Under the pieces are notes generated by a model. That model was not told the origin of the DNA and searched no databases. It was given only the letters and a program-made list of their open reading frames with translations. Position numbers and translations under genes: made by a program. This document shows, in pieces, positions 1 to 32,544 of a DNA stretch of 64,000 nt (positions are counted from its first letter, which is position 1; each line of letters opens with the position of its first letter). The DNA comes from Siphlonurus alternatus (lineage: Eukaryota > Arthropoda > Insecta > Ephemeroptera > Siphlonuridae): positions 1,998,501-2,062,500 of the forward strand of contig OX463778.1 in NCBI GenBank assembly GCA_949825025.1, written 5' to 3'.

Positions 1-1860
1 TAGTAATGCAATTATGCTGTATTCTTTAATGAAAAAAAAAAATGTAACAATAGCTTCTAAATTTAAAAATCGTAAGAATTTTAATATTAAATATTACAAT
101 TGCATGTTTTACAAGTTGTAATGAAAATCAACAATTTAGTGGCCCTTAAAATATTTTTATTGAATTTATATTAATATATTAATATTAATTAATAGATTTT
201 TATTAATTGTGAATTTTGAATTTAATTATTCGTATGATAGAGAAGCATTATAATATTTTAGAAAATAATATTTCTTTAAATAAAATGACAGTAGTTGTCA
301 AAACTCTTCAGACAGTTGTTTTTATTGCAATCTGCTTCCTGTTAGTACAATAATTTTAATTGAATAAAATGCAACTCTACTGCAGGTTATATGTAAGTCG
401 CATATTTTTTTTAACGTTGTTAATGATTCAGAAAATTCTCTGTTGACAATTAATTACCTGTATCGTTGATTCAGACGAGGTGTTGTCTAGACAAAGTGTT
501 GAAGATTTGTGACAACATTTGGATTGATCCCTTCTTCTTATATAGAGCCTGCATCGTTATGTAACGAAAACATTTATACTTCTTCTATGAAATTTGATTT
601 ATTATTTATTAAATTGAAGGTGTTGAAAAATCTCTACGTATTTTCAAGTTTCAGAATTCAAAATGGTGGGAACTAACGCATATGGTGAAGAATAAACACA
701 CTCTTATTTATTTTCTCTATATTGCATTGAATATTAACGGATAGCACGGTATGGGATTCCCCCCTCCCCATCCACGTTATCAAAATACACGTATTGCAAA
801 ATCAAATGCTTTATTCAATCGTTATAAACTTGGATCATGTCAATAAAAATAATTCACAGTAAACGACAAAACAGTCACATAAATCAATAATTTGAAATTT
901 AGAAACGTTGCCAAACGTTCTAAAATGTATTTTGTGTTAATCATATTGTTTGTGTACAACTATAATAAATTAAATAAGAATTCAAAACAAAAGTTTGCAT
1001 TCTTCAGTGTTTCTTACGATTTGGTTGCTCACCAGTGAGTGCGAAGGAAAAATATTTCAACTTGGTAATTCGATTTGAAATACGAACTATTATTCTGAGA
1101 AGTTTAAATCGATAACATCGAAACAACAATTCTTATATTCTGGGTAGAAACGTGTTGATTTTCTTTAACCAAGTCACACATTTATTATTTCATTAAAATT
1201 TTACAATTGGTCTCAAAAAATAAAATAAATAAATTTATATTAGGGCAGTTCAGCACTCAGATCTGTGGGGTAAGATGAGGCGGAAGGAAGGGGGGGGTGA
1301 GAGAGACTCCCATGTAAAATTCAGCAGGAGTAGAATTGCCCTTTTCTTTTAAATTTTAATTATAAAAACCTCAAACTTTAAAAACAAAGCAATAACAACA
1401 TACAACATTAATTTTTTTATACAACAATTTTGTTTCCTTTTATATTTAACGTGCTGCATAGAAAACATAAACATGGCATCAATTTTATGTTAGGCAAAAA
1501 ACATTAAATTTAATATATTATAGCTAATTTAAAGCTGAAATTTAACCTAAAAATTTTTAGCAGTAGAAGGTAGGGGAAAAATAGACAATAGAAATTATTT
1601 GTGAATAATCCCTGATACTCCAGGAAATTTGATGAAAATAATATTTTCTACAGCAATGTGATTCCATTAATTCCATATCAACAGCACACGTCTAATATTT
1701 CTTTACATAGGTTGAAAGTAAAATTGAAGTATATCAGATTTGAGTGTAATGAGAAATACAATACATTCTACGTCTACAAAATTATGAACATACGTTATGA
1801 ACAATAAAAAACATTCATTGAAACACAGCATAATAATTATTTATTATGTTTTATATTTTT
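1..1860. other. AT-rich intergenic DNA 3' of the gustatory receptor
   Basis: I see no exon, RNA gene or clear transposon here. The stretch is AT-rich with short homopolymer runs. It lies downstream of the receptor stop codon at 1861-1863, so its right end probably includes the receptor 3' UTR. No open frame of note is present on either strand. Confidence 0.5.
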
Positions 1861-4800
1861 TCATTTTAATTGCGTGAGAAATACGTAGTAGCCAAACGCC
1901 GTTCCAAGAACCTGAAACAATCAAATGAGTTCTATATAATATAATAGGAAAAGTTTCAGCTAGAAAATAAAATATTTATTTTGTGGATTTAATTTAATAA
2001 AAAAATACTGTCGATCAAAATACTCAGAGTGAGTAAAAATATGAATAAAAAGACGCTGAATAATGGAGTATTGACCTCAATTTTTTTATTGCAGAAATGG
2101 ATAGAGCGTGCAAAGTTATGCTACCCTGATTTTTTTCAGATTTTTTAGAGCCCGGGAACTATTTTTAAAAAATTATTGAAAGTTCTTTTTGTGACGTCAC
2201 GAGACGCCGCTCCTTAAGAAAAAGATAGGACTTGCCGCCGCGTGACGTCACAAAAAGGACTTTCAATAATTTTTTAAAAATACTTCCCGGGCTCTAAAAA
2301 ATCTGAAAAAAATCAGGGTAGTATAACTTTGCACGCTCTATCGATTTCTGCAATAAAAAGATTTTGAGGTCAGTACTCCATTTTTTTTTGTAGATTTATT
2401 AAAATTTAAGAAACAAAAATAAAAACTTGAATTAAAAAAAAAACATGATCCGTTACTTTATGAAAGAGTGAACAAATTAATAAAACAAGTGAAGGAAAAG
2501 ACTATTTAATTATTTGTAACTAATAAGATGAATTAATTTGAATTTAGTGGTACAGTATATTACCTAGAGAATTCCCAGTCAATTAAGATATATAAAAACT
2601 TGCACTTAAGGTGATATAAAAATGAAAAGAATTTTGACGAAGATATCAGTTTCTTGATAATTAAAGGGTTGACAAGAATAATGAGCTGACGTTTAATTTG
2701 ACAGCTGGTTTGTACGTACCGAGAGGAAGGTCTGTAGGGAGAGTTGGCTGAAGGGCCCCGCGTGTAGCTGCAGGGGTGTCTGACATCGCGCCGCCATCAC
2801 CTCGAGAGACTTCCAGTCCCCCACGGGGCCCTCCTCGGAGCGCCAAACCTCGCCCAGACACACCGACCGAAGACGAGAACTCTGAAACAGGGAGTTCAAA
2901 TGAGTGTGCTGGCTGGGAGTGAAAATTAAATTTGCTATTTTAATTAATTGAATCACAACTATATCTATCATATTTTTAAATAATAGTCAAAGAAGAAAAG
3001 AACAACATTGATGACAATATATTGAATAATTATAATATCTATAATTTATACCATGGAAAGATCCTTTTTACAATATAAATCTGCAGTAAAATATTCTCGA
3101 CTATCAAAAATTTGTATTTTTTTTTTTTTTTAATAAATTTTCATGATAACGCCCAATTTCGGCACCATGCAAAGCTTTAAAAAAAAAAGAAAAAAAAGCT
3201 CGAAAAATGTTATTTATACAGTAATCAAATAATCATAACTCTATTGTAAATTGGCCGTTGTTTCTGTACGTGTTTATCGCCACCTTGCTTTTGAGGTCGT
3301 TCGCGAGCCACGAGACGATGAGCAGCTCCCACACGTTGCCAACCAGAGAGACGAGCCTCGTGAAGAACAAGTCCACCGTGAGCGCCTCCTGTCGGTCAGA
3401 ATGTGAACTAAATATCAGGTGAAATAATTACGAGTATTCGTACACCCAGGGAAACTAGGGAAAGAGTTTTGAATATTCAGATAAATATATAACTTATAGA
3501 GTAACAATAGCATTTTAACATTTTTAACTGTGATTATAATATAACAAAGGATATATAATAATTTTATATTAATTTATTACTTAATCAATAATTATTTTAT
3601 CAATTATTTTAGTGATACATTTTAAAAAACTGTTTTATTACATAAACTCATGCTTATAAGAATAGAATACTTGCTATATGTATAATTATTTTATGTTATG
3701 ATTAATAATTAGTATTAAATTTTGAGGGTTCCTATTAACTTTTAACATTATAATTTTGGTAAAAATAGACACACTTTGACATTATGACTTAATTTTTGTT
3801 AAGTAATATGATTTGGATATACTTTGTGGTTGGAGGTGGAGGTGGCGGTGAAGCAAAGCATGAGGAGCGAGAAGATGGAGCACACCATCATCTGGAGGGA
3901 GAACACGGTGTTGAACCGCTCCACCAGTCTGCAGACAGAGTGCAGAGTTAGCTCACCATAATGCAGACAGAGTGCAGAGTTAACTCACCATAGTGCAGAC
4001 AGAGTGCAGAGTTAACTCACCAGTCTGCAGACAGAGTGCAGAGTTAGCTCACCATAGTGCAGACAGAGTGCAGAGTTAACTCACCAGTCTGCAGACAGAG
4101 TGCAGAGTTAACTCACCAGTCTGCAGACAGAGTGCAGAGTTAACTCACCAGTCTGCAGACAGAGTGCAGAGTTAGCTCACCATAGTGCAGACAGAGTGCA
4201 GAGTTAACTCACTAGTCTGCAGACAGAGTGCAGAGTTAACTCACCAGTCTGCAGACAGAGTGCAGAGTTAACTCACCAGTCTGCAGACAGAGTGCAGAGT
4301 TAACTCACCATAGTGTAGACAGAGTGCAGAGTTAACTCACCATAATGCAGACAGAGTGCAGAGTTAGCTCACCATAGTGTAGACAGAGTGCAGAGTTAAC
4401 TCACCATAATGCAGACAGAGTGCAGAGTTAGCTCACCATAGTGTAGACAGAGTGCAGAGTTAACTCACCAGTCAGCAGACAGAGTGCAGAGTTAGCTCAC
4501 CATAGTGCAGACAGAGTGCAGAGTTAGCTCACCATAGTGCAGACAGAGTGCAGAGTTAACTCACCATAGTGCAGACAGAGTGCAGAGTTAACTCACCAGT
4601 CTGCAGAAAGAGTGCAGAGTTAACTCACCATAGTGCAGACAGAGTGCAGAGTTAGCTCACCATAGTGTAGACAGATAATCTGACTTACAGCCCAGAATAA
4701 TGAGAGTGAAAAAACGTGAAAACGTTGCCAAGTTTATATGACCCCTAGATAGAAGATTTTAATCAGAAGAAACCGGAAAGCGAAAATCGGGAGGGGTACA

Positions 4801-6575
4801 TAAATGGCTTTTTAATCAGAAGAAACCGGAAAGAAAAATTCGAAAGGGGGACTTTTTAATCAGAAGAAACCGGAAAGCTTACAGTGTTGCCAGTTCTGTC
4901 CAGATCGCACGTTTTTTCATCTCATCCTTTTCTTGGCTAAGGGAAAGAATCGTAGACAGAGTGCAGAGTTAGCTCACCATAGTGTAGACAGAGTGCAGAG
5001 TTAACAAGCCTGTGCGTCACTTTTACAATTTTGTTGTAATTTTTTAAACGTAAAATTTAACAGTGCACAAAGTTTTTTTAACGATTACTCTTTTTTTAAT
5101 CATGAATAGAGCTTTTAAAGTGTTTCCCGTTGGGAAAATATTCTTCATAAGCCACCATGTTAGAAAATTTGATTGATTTTTTTTCTCTGTAAAGTAATAT
5201 ATAACTAGTAATATAACTAGTAAAGTTATATTAATTTGAAAGCATCTCCTAATCCCCCTCTCCTTCAATTTAGGGGTCCCTTTTGATAATGAATCAAGAA
5301 CTTGTTTTCCTCTAAAAAAAATCTTTAGTAGCAAAAAAGCAATTTTGAGTTGTTTTTTTTTACATGGATTTATATAGGGCGGTGGGAACACTGCAAAAGC
5401 CTCTATTTGTCAATTCGCATGATTGATGATTGGTAAATTATGATTACATTTATATATAGTCATTATATTATACATACAAATAAAAGTCAACAAATTATAG
5501 TACCATCGGGTGATAAAAATATTTAAACATGAAAAGTTGTTCGTTAATCAACACGTTATTAAAATCTTGCCGATCCCAGGTTTCCACGTTTTTTTACTCA
5601 CTCGATAATGAAGCAGTGAAAGTTTACGCACAATCTCACGTCGTTCTCTGCCGGGATGAGCGGTGACACCAAGTTGCCGTGAGGCGGGGATTCAGGGACT
5701 TGAACCTGGACCAACATGGCGGCCAGGTGGTCCACGAACGCCTGCATGTACAGCAGCAGGTGAAGCACCAACGTGAAAATTCCGTAGCGGAATATCGTGA
5801 ACAAAATCAGGATGAACGAATTGTAAACTTTAAACAACTTCTTGGCATTTTCATTTGTAAAATATGAGGATATGAAATTTAAAAAATCATTGTCATCTTT
5901 TACATCTGATATTTTTAAAATTTCATTTTTAGACAAAAGCATTATATATATAGATAATACTAATGTAAGATGGAAAATACAAAAGTACTTTGCTTTATTT
6001 TTATAACTTTCTAAACGTGATTTAAGATCTTTAGAGATAATAAATGGTGTTTCATTTAATAACTTATTTAAATTTCTAATGTTAATTAAATGAATTATTA
6101 TCTGAAGACATTTTCCTAGAGCCGATATAACAGGCCAGAAGTCGTTTAGTAGAAATTTGAAGTCGGTGATTTTGACTGCCATGAATGCGATCAGATTGCA
6201 CAGAATGTAACCGAAAGAAGCGGTCACGGCTGCCGTGTAAAATCGCGAGAGACGTCCACGCCAGCCACGCCCCCTGGACACCCTCCACAATCCGCTCAAA
6301 CTGAGCACCGTTTGACTGAACCTGGTGTACTCAGATAAGATTCCTTCTGGAAGAACCTGTGCAGAAGGTCCTGTTTGATTGAATCTGGTGTATGATAAGG
6401 TGCCTTCGGGAAGGTCCTGTGCAGAAGATCCTGTTTGAATGAACGCGGTGTATATCAAGGTACTTTCTGAAAGGTCCTGCAAAGAAGGTCCTATTTGATT
6501 GAACCTGGTGTATGACAAGGTGCCTTCTGGAAGGTCCAGGGCAGAAGAAGATCTTTCTTCGGGCATCGTAGACAT
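1861..6575 (-). CDS. Gustatory receptor (7tm_7 family), five exons, 465 aa
   Basis: Inverted-topology seven-transmembrane chemoreceptor, expected to be a ligand-gated channel in the membrane of chemosensory neurons. Minus-strand coding exons are 6575-5602, 3928-3823, 3388-3284, 2881-2720 and 1911-1861; all borders are GT-AG and phases agree, giving 1398 nt. The large first exon holds most membrane segments, for example ASFGYILCNLIAFMAV and FRYGIFTLVLHLLLYM. Exon 2 has the typical FNTVFSLQMMVCSIFSLLML segment and exon 4 ends QLSLQTFLS. The last exon encodes VLGTAFGYYVFLTQLK, which fits the family's C-terminal TYhhhhhQF motif and the usual 3' intron position. The N-terminus carries an unusual 20-residue repeat (see separate entry). 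It is divergent from the GH31 gene. Ligand unknown. The splice model is inferred from sequence; family assignment is firm. Confidence 0.9.
2064..2381. mobile_element. Fold-back element, family A copy 1
   Basis: Near-perfect palindrome of about 318 bp whose ends read TGGAGTATTGACCTCAA and its complement. The arms share the segment around GATTTTTTTCAGATTTTTTA. The short central part carries two TGACGTCA palindromes. It lies in the last intron of the receptor gene. Four further copies occur at 11652, 15191, 44301 and 55585. No coding capacity. Confidence 0.85.
3929..4680. repeat. Minisatellite of about 23 units of 31-32 bp
   Basis: Tandem array with plus-strand unit core GCAGACAGAGTGCAGAGTTA followed by ACTCACCAGTCT or ACTCACCATAGT. 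It starts exactly at the 3' splice site of receptor exon 2. Read on the gene strand, units of the first type contain CTGCAG|ACTGGTGAGT, that is, the exon's own acceptor plus its first bases, fused to a consensus-like donor. Two more units lie at about 4952-5005, beyond an unrelated insertion. Confidence 0.95.
4753..4880. repeat. Short tandem repeat, three copies
   Basis: Three copies of TTTTAATCAGAAGAAACCGG with GAAAG following, separated by 20-30 bp. They lie inside the segment (about 4676-4951) that splits the minisatellite of the receptor intron. No function can be assigned. Confidence 0.8.
6301..6548 (-). repeat. Coding repeat, four 20-residue units in the receptor N-terminus
   Basis: The first receptor exon encodes four consecutive copies of a unit like DLPEGTLSYTRFNQTGPSAQ. 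The last copy, LPEGILSEYTRFSQTVLSLS, runs into the pre-TM1 segment that is normal for gustatory receptors. The repeat therefore looks like an in-frame expansion of receptor sequence and not an added domain. The frame stays open through all copies. Confidence 0.85.
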
Positions 6576-9146
6576 CTGGGAAAATACCTCTCAATTAAAT
6601 TAATTAGTAATAAAGGATTTTATTTTTATAACAGGGTGTAGTCAGTATAGGGATAACAGAGTCTTATCAACTTAACCCAAAAGAGGCATATTGTACAAAA
6701 TTACAATAAACTGCAATATAATAAAAATATATGTTTTAGTTTTTACACACAAAATAACAATTAATGCTTAATGATTTATTTCAATAACATATTTAATATA
6801 ATATATATTATATATTATGTACTGTACTGTACAACTTGCATAATATGCCTTAATCGTCGGGGGTCAAAACTCTATCACTTTATTTAGGAATATAAAATAC
6901 TTAAGTATTTTAAAAAAAAATGATCCTAAAATCAGGACAATATTACTATAACATTAAAATGTAATATTAACTCATGTCAAATAATTTGAAATAATAACAT
7001 AATAAAATAAATTGATTTTGATTGGCTATTTTATTTCTATAAAAATGAGTCATTTATTTGAATTAAATTTTAGTTAAAATATATTTTATGTTACATAATA
7101 ATATGACGTGCAATAATTCTTTATACATCAGAATTAATTTTGGAAAGTAAATCTAAGTTTGCAAAAAAAAACATCGAGTTACCTTTTGTTACAATGATAA
7201 AATAAAAAGTGAGAACACAATAATAAACACTTTCGTCAGTAGAAGTAAAATTGTCACTACAATTCTTTATTTCTTGAAAATGTTTCATGAAAAATGCTCT
7301 TTTATCAAATATTTATGCTGGGAAATACAACATCTGGAAATAAAATATATTTTATATAAAATTCCCACTTGAAAATTAGTTTAAATTATTTCCCAGCACA
7401 TCATCTTAACAGAATAATGTATCTTTCACAAACACGACACCTCCCAATTATTTGTTATACAACTCAAATACGTGACATTTTCAAACATGTAGATCCAACA
7501 AGAGTATCACGCCATCATTTAATGTACATGCGTTTTTATTAACTTTAATGGTAAAATAAATACCTATAATATATCCTTATTTAAAATTTAATTTTTGATG
7601 ATTTATTATGCATTATTATTTTTCTTTCTTCCTCCAATGTTTTATAACTATATAGTATCTTGTACTAAATCATTTATTTCTGTGTATGGATTTTTTAAAA
7701 CTTAAATTTTTTATTACATAATCATTATTCACGTAACAAATAGTGTTTTATATATAAGCTCGGCCTTTGCAGGTGATGTCAGATTCCGAATTTCTGATGT
7801 CATTTTTTTGTTGGTGGAGCAACAGCCATGGCATAACATTAAAAAAATATATGGAAATAAAGAAAATTTGAAAATTCAAAAATTTTGAGATGAGCAAAAG
7901 TTGTCAAATTTCAAATTAATCATTTTTTTTTCACCTCACATTTTTTACTTTGGTTTTATATAGTTTTTATTATTTTTTTTAAACTTTTGCCTGCATGCAG
8001 AATTCTGTAACTATGCCGGTCTTCTGTAAAGTAGGCTGATTGCGTTGCTCATGCATCCACCTCATAATATATTTAAAATATTTATTAATATGTATTTTAT
8101 TATTTCTTATCAAAATTCATTTCATTGATTTAACCACTGGCTGCACAAGTACAAAACGGATTACGTCATTTTTATATAACACTAGAACAAGACACAAAAA
8201 CAATCAACTTGAAAATCAATTCTAATTAATCTATAGTATTATTATTTCATCTTCGCCCTCTTTGACTCTCAATGGCACGGATAAACGATATCTCGTCATG
8301 TTATCAAGTTTTTAAGTCAACGGGTTGGGCAGAGACATACAGAAACTGGAAGGTGGGAAGGAAGCAGCCAACGTGAGTCCTACGTCAGGTTGTAAATTAG
8401 CTGGGAAAATTTTAGGCAATTGTGAGGTTTCATTTTTTTATGTAAATATTACATCGGATTCTTCATAATTCTGATGATGTTGTGACGTCATCAGTGTAAA
8501 CAGATGAACATCACAATATGTTTGTAATATAACGTTTATTTTCAATTTGTTCTAAAACAAAGTTACTTTATAAACTAATATTTATATATATTTTTATTAT
8601 TTTTAAATTTTGTTAACCGTATTTAAATTAAGGATAAATAAGGAATCGTTGAGATATATGTTCATTGTAAAATTGTTATTATTATTATTACTATTTTAAT
8701 TATATTAATTTGACACTACAAAAACTAGTCAAAATGTTAAATATTTTTTTTCCTGCTTTTAAGGTTGGTTATATGCACCCTTTAAACCCCCTTTAACATC
8801 ATCTCCCCGCGTGCCAGCCCATCCTATAAGAGTAGCCCTTATTTTAATTTACTCCATTTTAATTTATAACTAAATTAGAAATTGTTTTCAAATGTATACC
8901 AAAACAGATCCTTGATACTAATAATAGTCACTATAGTTATTAACAGCGTGTCTTTCTTGCAATTTCAAGAAAGTTTTTGCTACTCTATTAATTGTTTAAC
9001 TTTCTTATCAGAGTTATCACTAAAATATTATCGGAAAGAAAAGAAGGTCCGTTGGGAACTCGTAGCTACCTTAATCTGACCTAATATTTAATCTTATGTT
9101 ATTATTTCACAATTCGATTCAGCTAATCGAAATTCTTGATTTTCAG
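6576..9146. other. Divergent intergenic region between receptor and GH31 gene
   Basis: AT-rich, no supported exon. It must contain the promoter and any 5' UTR exon of both flanking genes: an acceptor (TTTTCAG, ending at 9146) just before the GH31 start codon implies an upstream non-coding exon that I could not place. One TGACGTCA octamer lies at 8483-8490. Confidence 0.5.
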
Positions 9147-9152
9147 ACCAAA

Positions 9153-30550
<21,398 letters not shown>

Positions 30551-30554
30551 TAGA

Positions 30555-30648
30555 GGTGTGTTTACATGGGTGTCTACGTCACATGAGGATTTGACGTCAA
30601 TGCGCCAATATCTTGGCGTAGTGTTCACAACCCATGTAACAACACCTT
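30555..30648. mobile_element. Short palindromic element just after the GH31 stop
   Basis: Ends AGGTGTGTTTACATGGGT and ACCCATGTAACAACACCT are inverted repeats. It begins 4 bp after the stop codon, so it should be transcribed as part of the 3' UTR and form a hairpin. Confidence 0.7.
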
Positions 30649-31249
30649 CACAGAGCCAACGCAACCATGAAATAAAGCGTGGCTCAACATATGCGGCAGC
30701 TGTATGTTTAATCAATAATCTTTCCGCATCTCTCGTAGCAGCGCTTTTCTTAAATATAATTTATAACTAAATTATGCTTGCTACTCTTTGATTTGATATA
30801 TGAATATAAATAATATTATAGTAACAATATTTTGTTTTATTTGTTGTTATATCCCCAGTTTTTTAAACGATAGAAAAGTATTGATGAAGAATACGCATTG
30901 AAGTGACGTCAGCTCTGCACACAGATTGCGGAGTTTTCACGCAGTCTGTGAAAAAGATTTAAATTTATTTTAGGTGGCCAGACTGAGGGTTTTTCATCAC
31001 GTACCGGATTTATGATAAACAAGCATTCAAATAACAAAATTTTCCGAAATTTATTATTATTTTTTTAAAGGTATATATATTAGATATCTTATTTATTTCT
31101 TTTGAGGCTGTATATTGAGAAAAATTTCAATTCATTTAAAAAAACAACAACAATATAATATGCATTAATTCAATAGCACAGACTAAAAGAAATACGAGTA
31201 AGTTAAATAATTGATTTTAATTCGGTTGTAAAACTTTCATTTTCACTTT

Positions 31250-31455
31250 TATTTTCTTTGCACTCGTTCCTACTCTCCTACAGTAGGCTCGCTCTCCGAC
31301 TGTCGCCTTCATCGATAGCCCCAACTAGTGTAACACTTGTATCTGTGGACGGACCGACTGTACGTTGTCTAGCTGCTTGGGGAGAGAGGAAAGAGCCTGT
31401 CAGTCGGGCACCAGTCTGTAGTCCAGCCGCTGCGCCCTCCTCGCGCGGGACAAAG
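31250..31455 (+). other. Probable non-coding first exon of the GNAT gene
   Basis: A GC-rich island ends in the strong donor ACAAAG|GTATGT at 31455. An acceptor ends at 32539, five bases before the GNAT start codon. Joining the two puts any upstream frame out of phase with the GNAT ATG, so the exon would be 5' UTR. The transcription start is not determined. Confidence 0.5.
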
Positions 31456-32544
31456 GTATGTGGTAACCGGTGCTCACTGGTTAGTGTTAGTACGATGGGA
31501 TTGTGCTATTTTTGATTAACAGTTAGATCAAGATTAGTAATGATTGACAATGCATAATTTCACACGTGGTCTCTATGTGTTTATATAATGGACAAGTGAC
31601 AAATGTGTAATTTATTAATTATGTCATCCATATATGCAGGGATATTTATATCATAATTCATAATTATCTTTATTGTTTTTCGATTGATTACATAATATAA
31701 GCACATCAATTATTATCAATGATTAATTATATCAATTATAATTTATTCAAATATTAGAAAAAAATAGATTTCGAATAGTTTTTTATTATTACTTTAAATA
31801 GTCGTATTAGATAAAAATCAATTATAGATTTTAAGATTTTTTTTGATATTGATACTTTTTGCTAGCAAGAAATACTCTAAAAAAGTTGCAGAATGTTTTT
31901 TTATTGTTTAAGTCCATGAAAGATGAGGAAGTTAAAAAAAAAAAAAAAAAAAATAGACCTAAATAGAGAACAATTTCTTTATATATGATTTTTAGAGTGA
32001 CTGGATAATGAACATAATGCGTGTAAAAACAAAATAGCAAATATTACATAACAGTATGTGCAGTACATATAATTATATACATGATGTAATGCGGTACAGA
32101 TTTACTGCATTACACATTTTCACAATTTAATGTTTGTATTTTCTTTAGCAGCTATACAGCAAAGCGTTAAAAAATCGTTAAATTATTTGCAAGATTTTTT
32201 TAGTAAAGCGAGAGAGTAGCGAGTTTTGTACCATCTAAAGAAATAAAACAATTGTTTCGCGGCACAAACTCAAGCCAGAAATTGAAAAAAACAAACAAAT
32301 TAAAACAAAACAGACTATCAGAAAGATAATTTAATGTGTTTTGCAAAGAGCTTTTTATTTTTTTTTTATAAACTTAAGTTTTTTTATGTCAACAATAATA
32401 CTGCAGAGTTTTTTTTTCTATTGTTACTTAAATATTTTTGCCTACTATTTTTTTTTCTTGTTAACCTGTAGCTATTTAATCCAGTATTGTGCGCATGACC
32501 CGAGCCCACAGTGTAATGTTAATACTGCGTCACTTTCAGTTGCG

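Noticed and set aside
3929..4680. Coding function for the receptor-intron minisatellite
   Set aside because: No frame stays open across the array; exon phases already join across it.
31258..31515. GC-rich 85-codon frame upstream of the GNAT gene as coding
   Set aside because: Its donor at 31455 joins the next exon out of phase with the GNAT start codon; better explained as 5' UTR.
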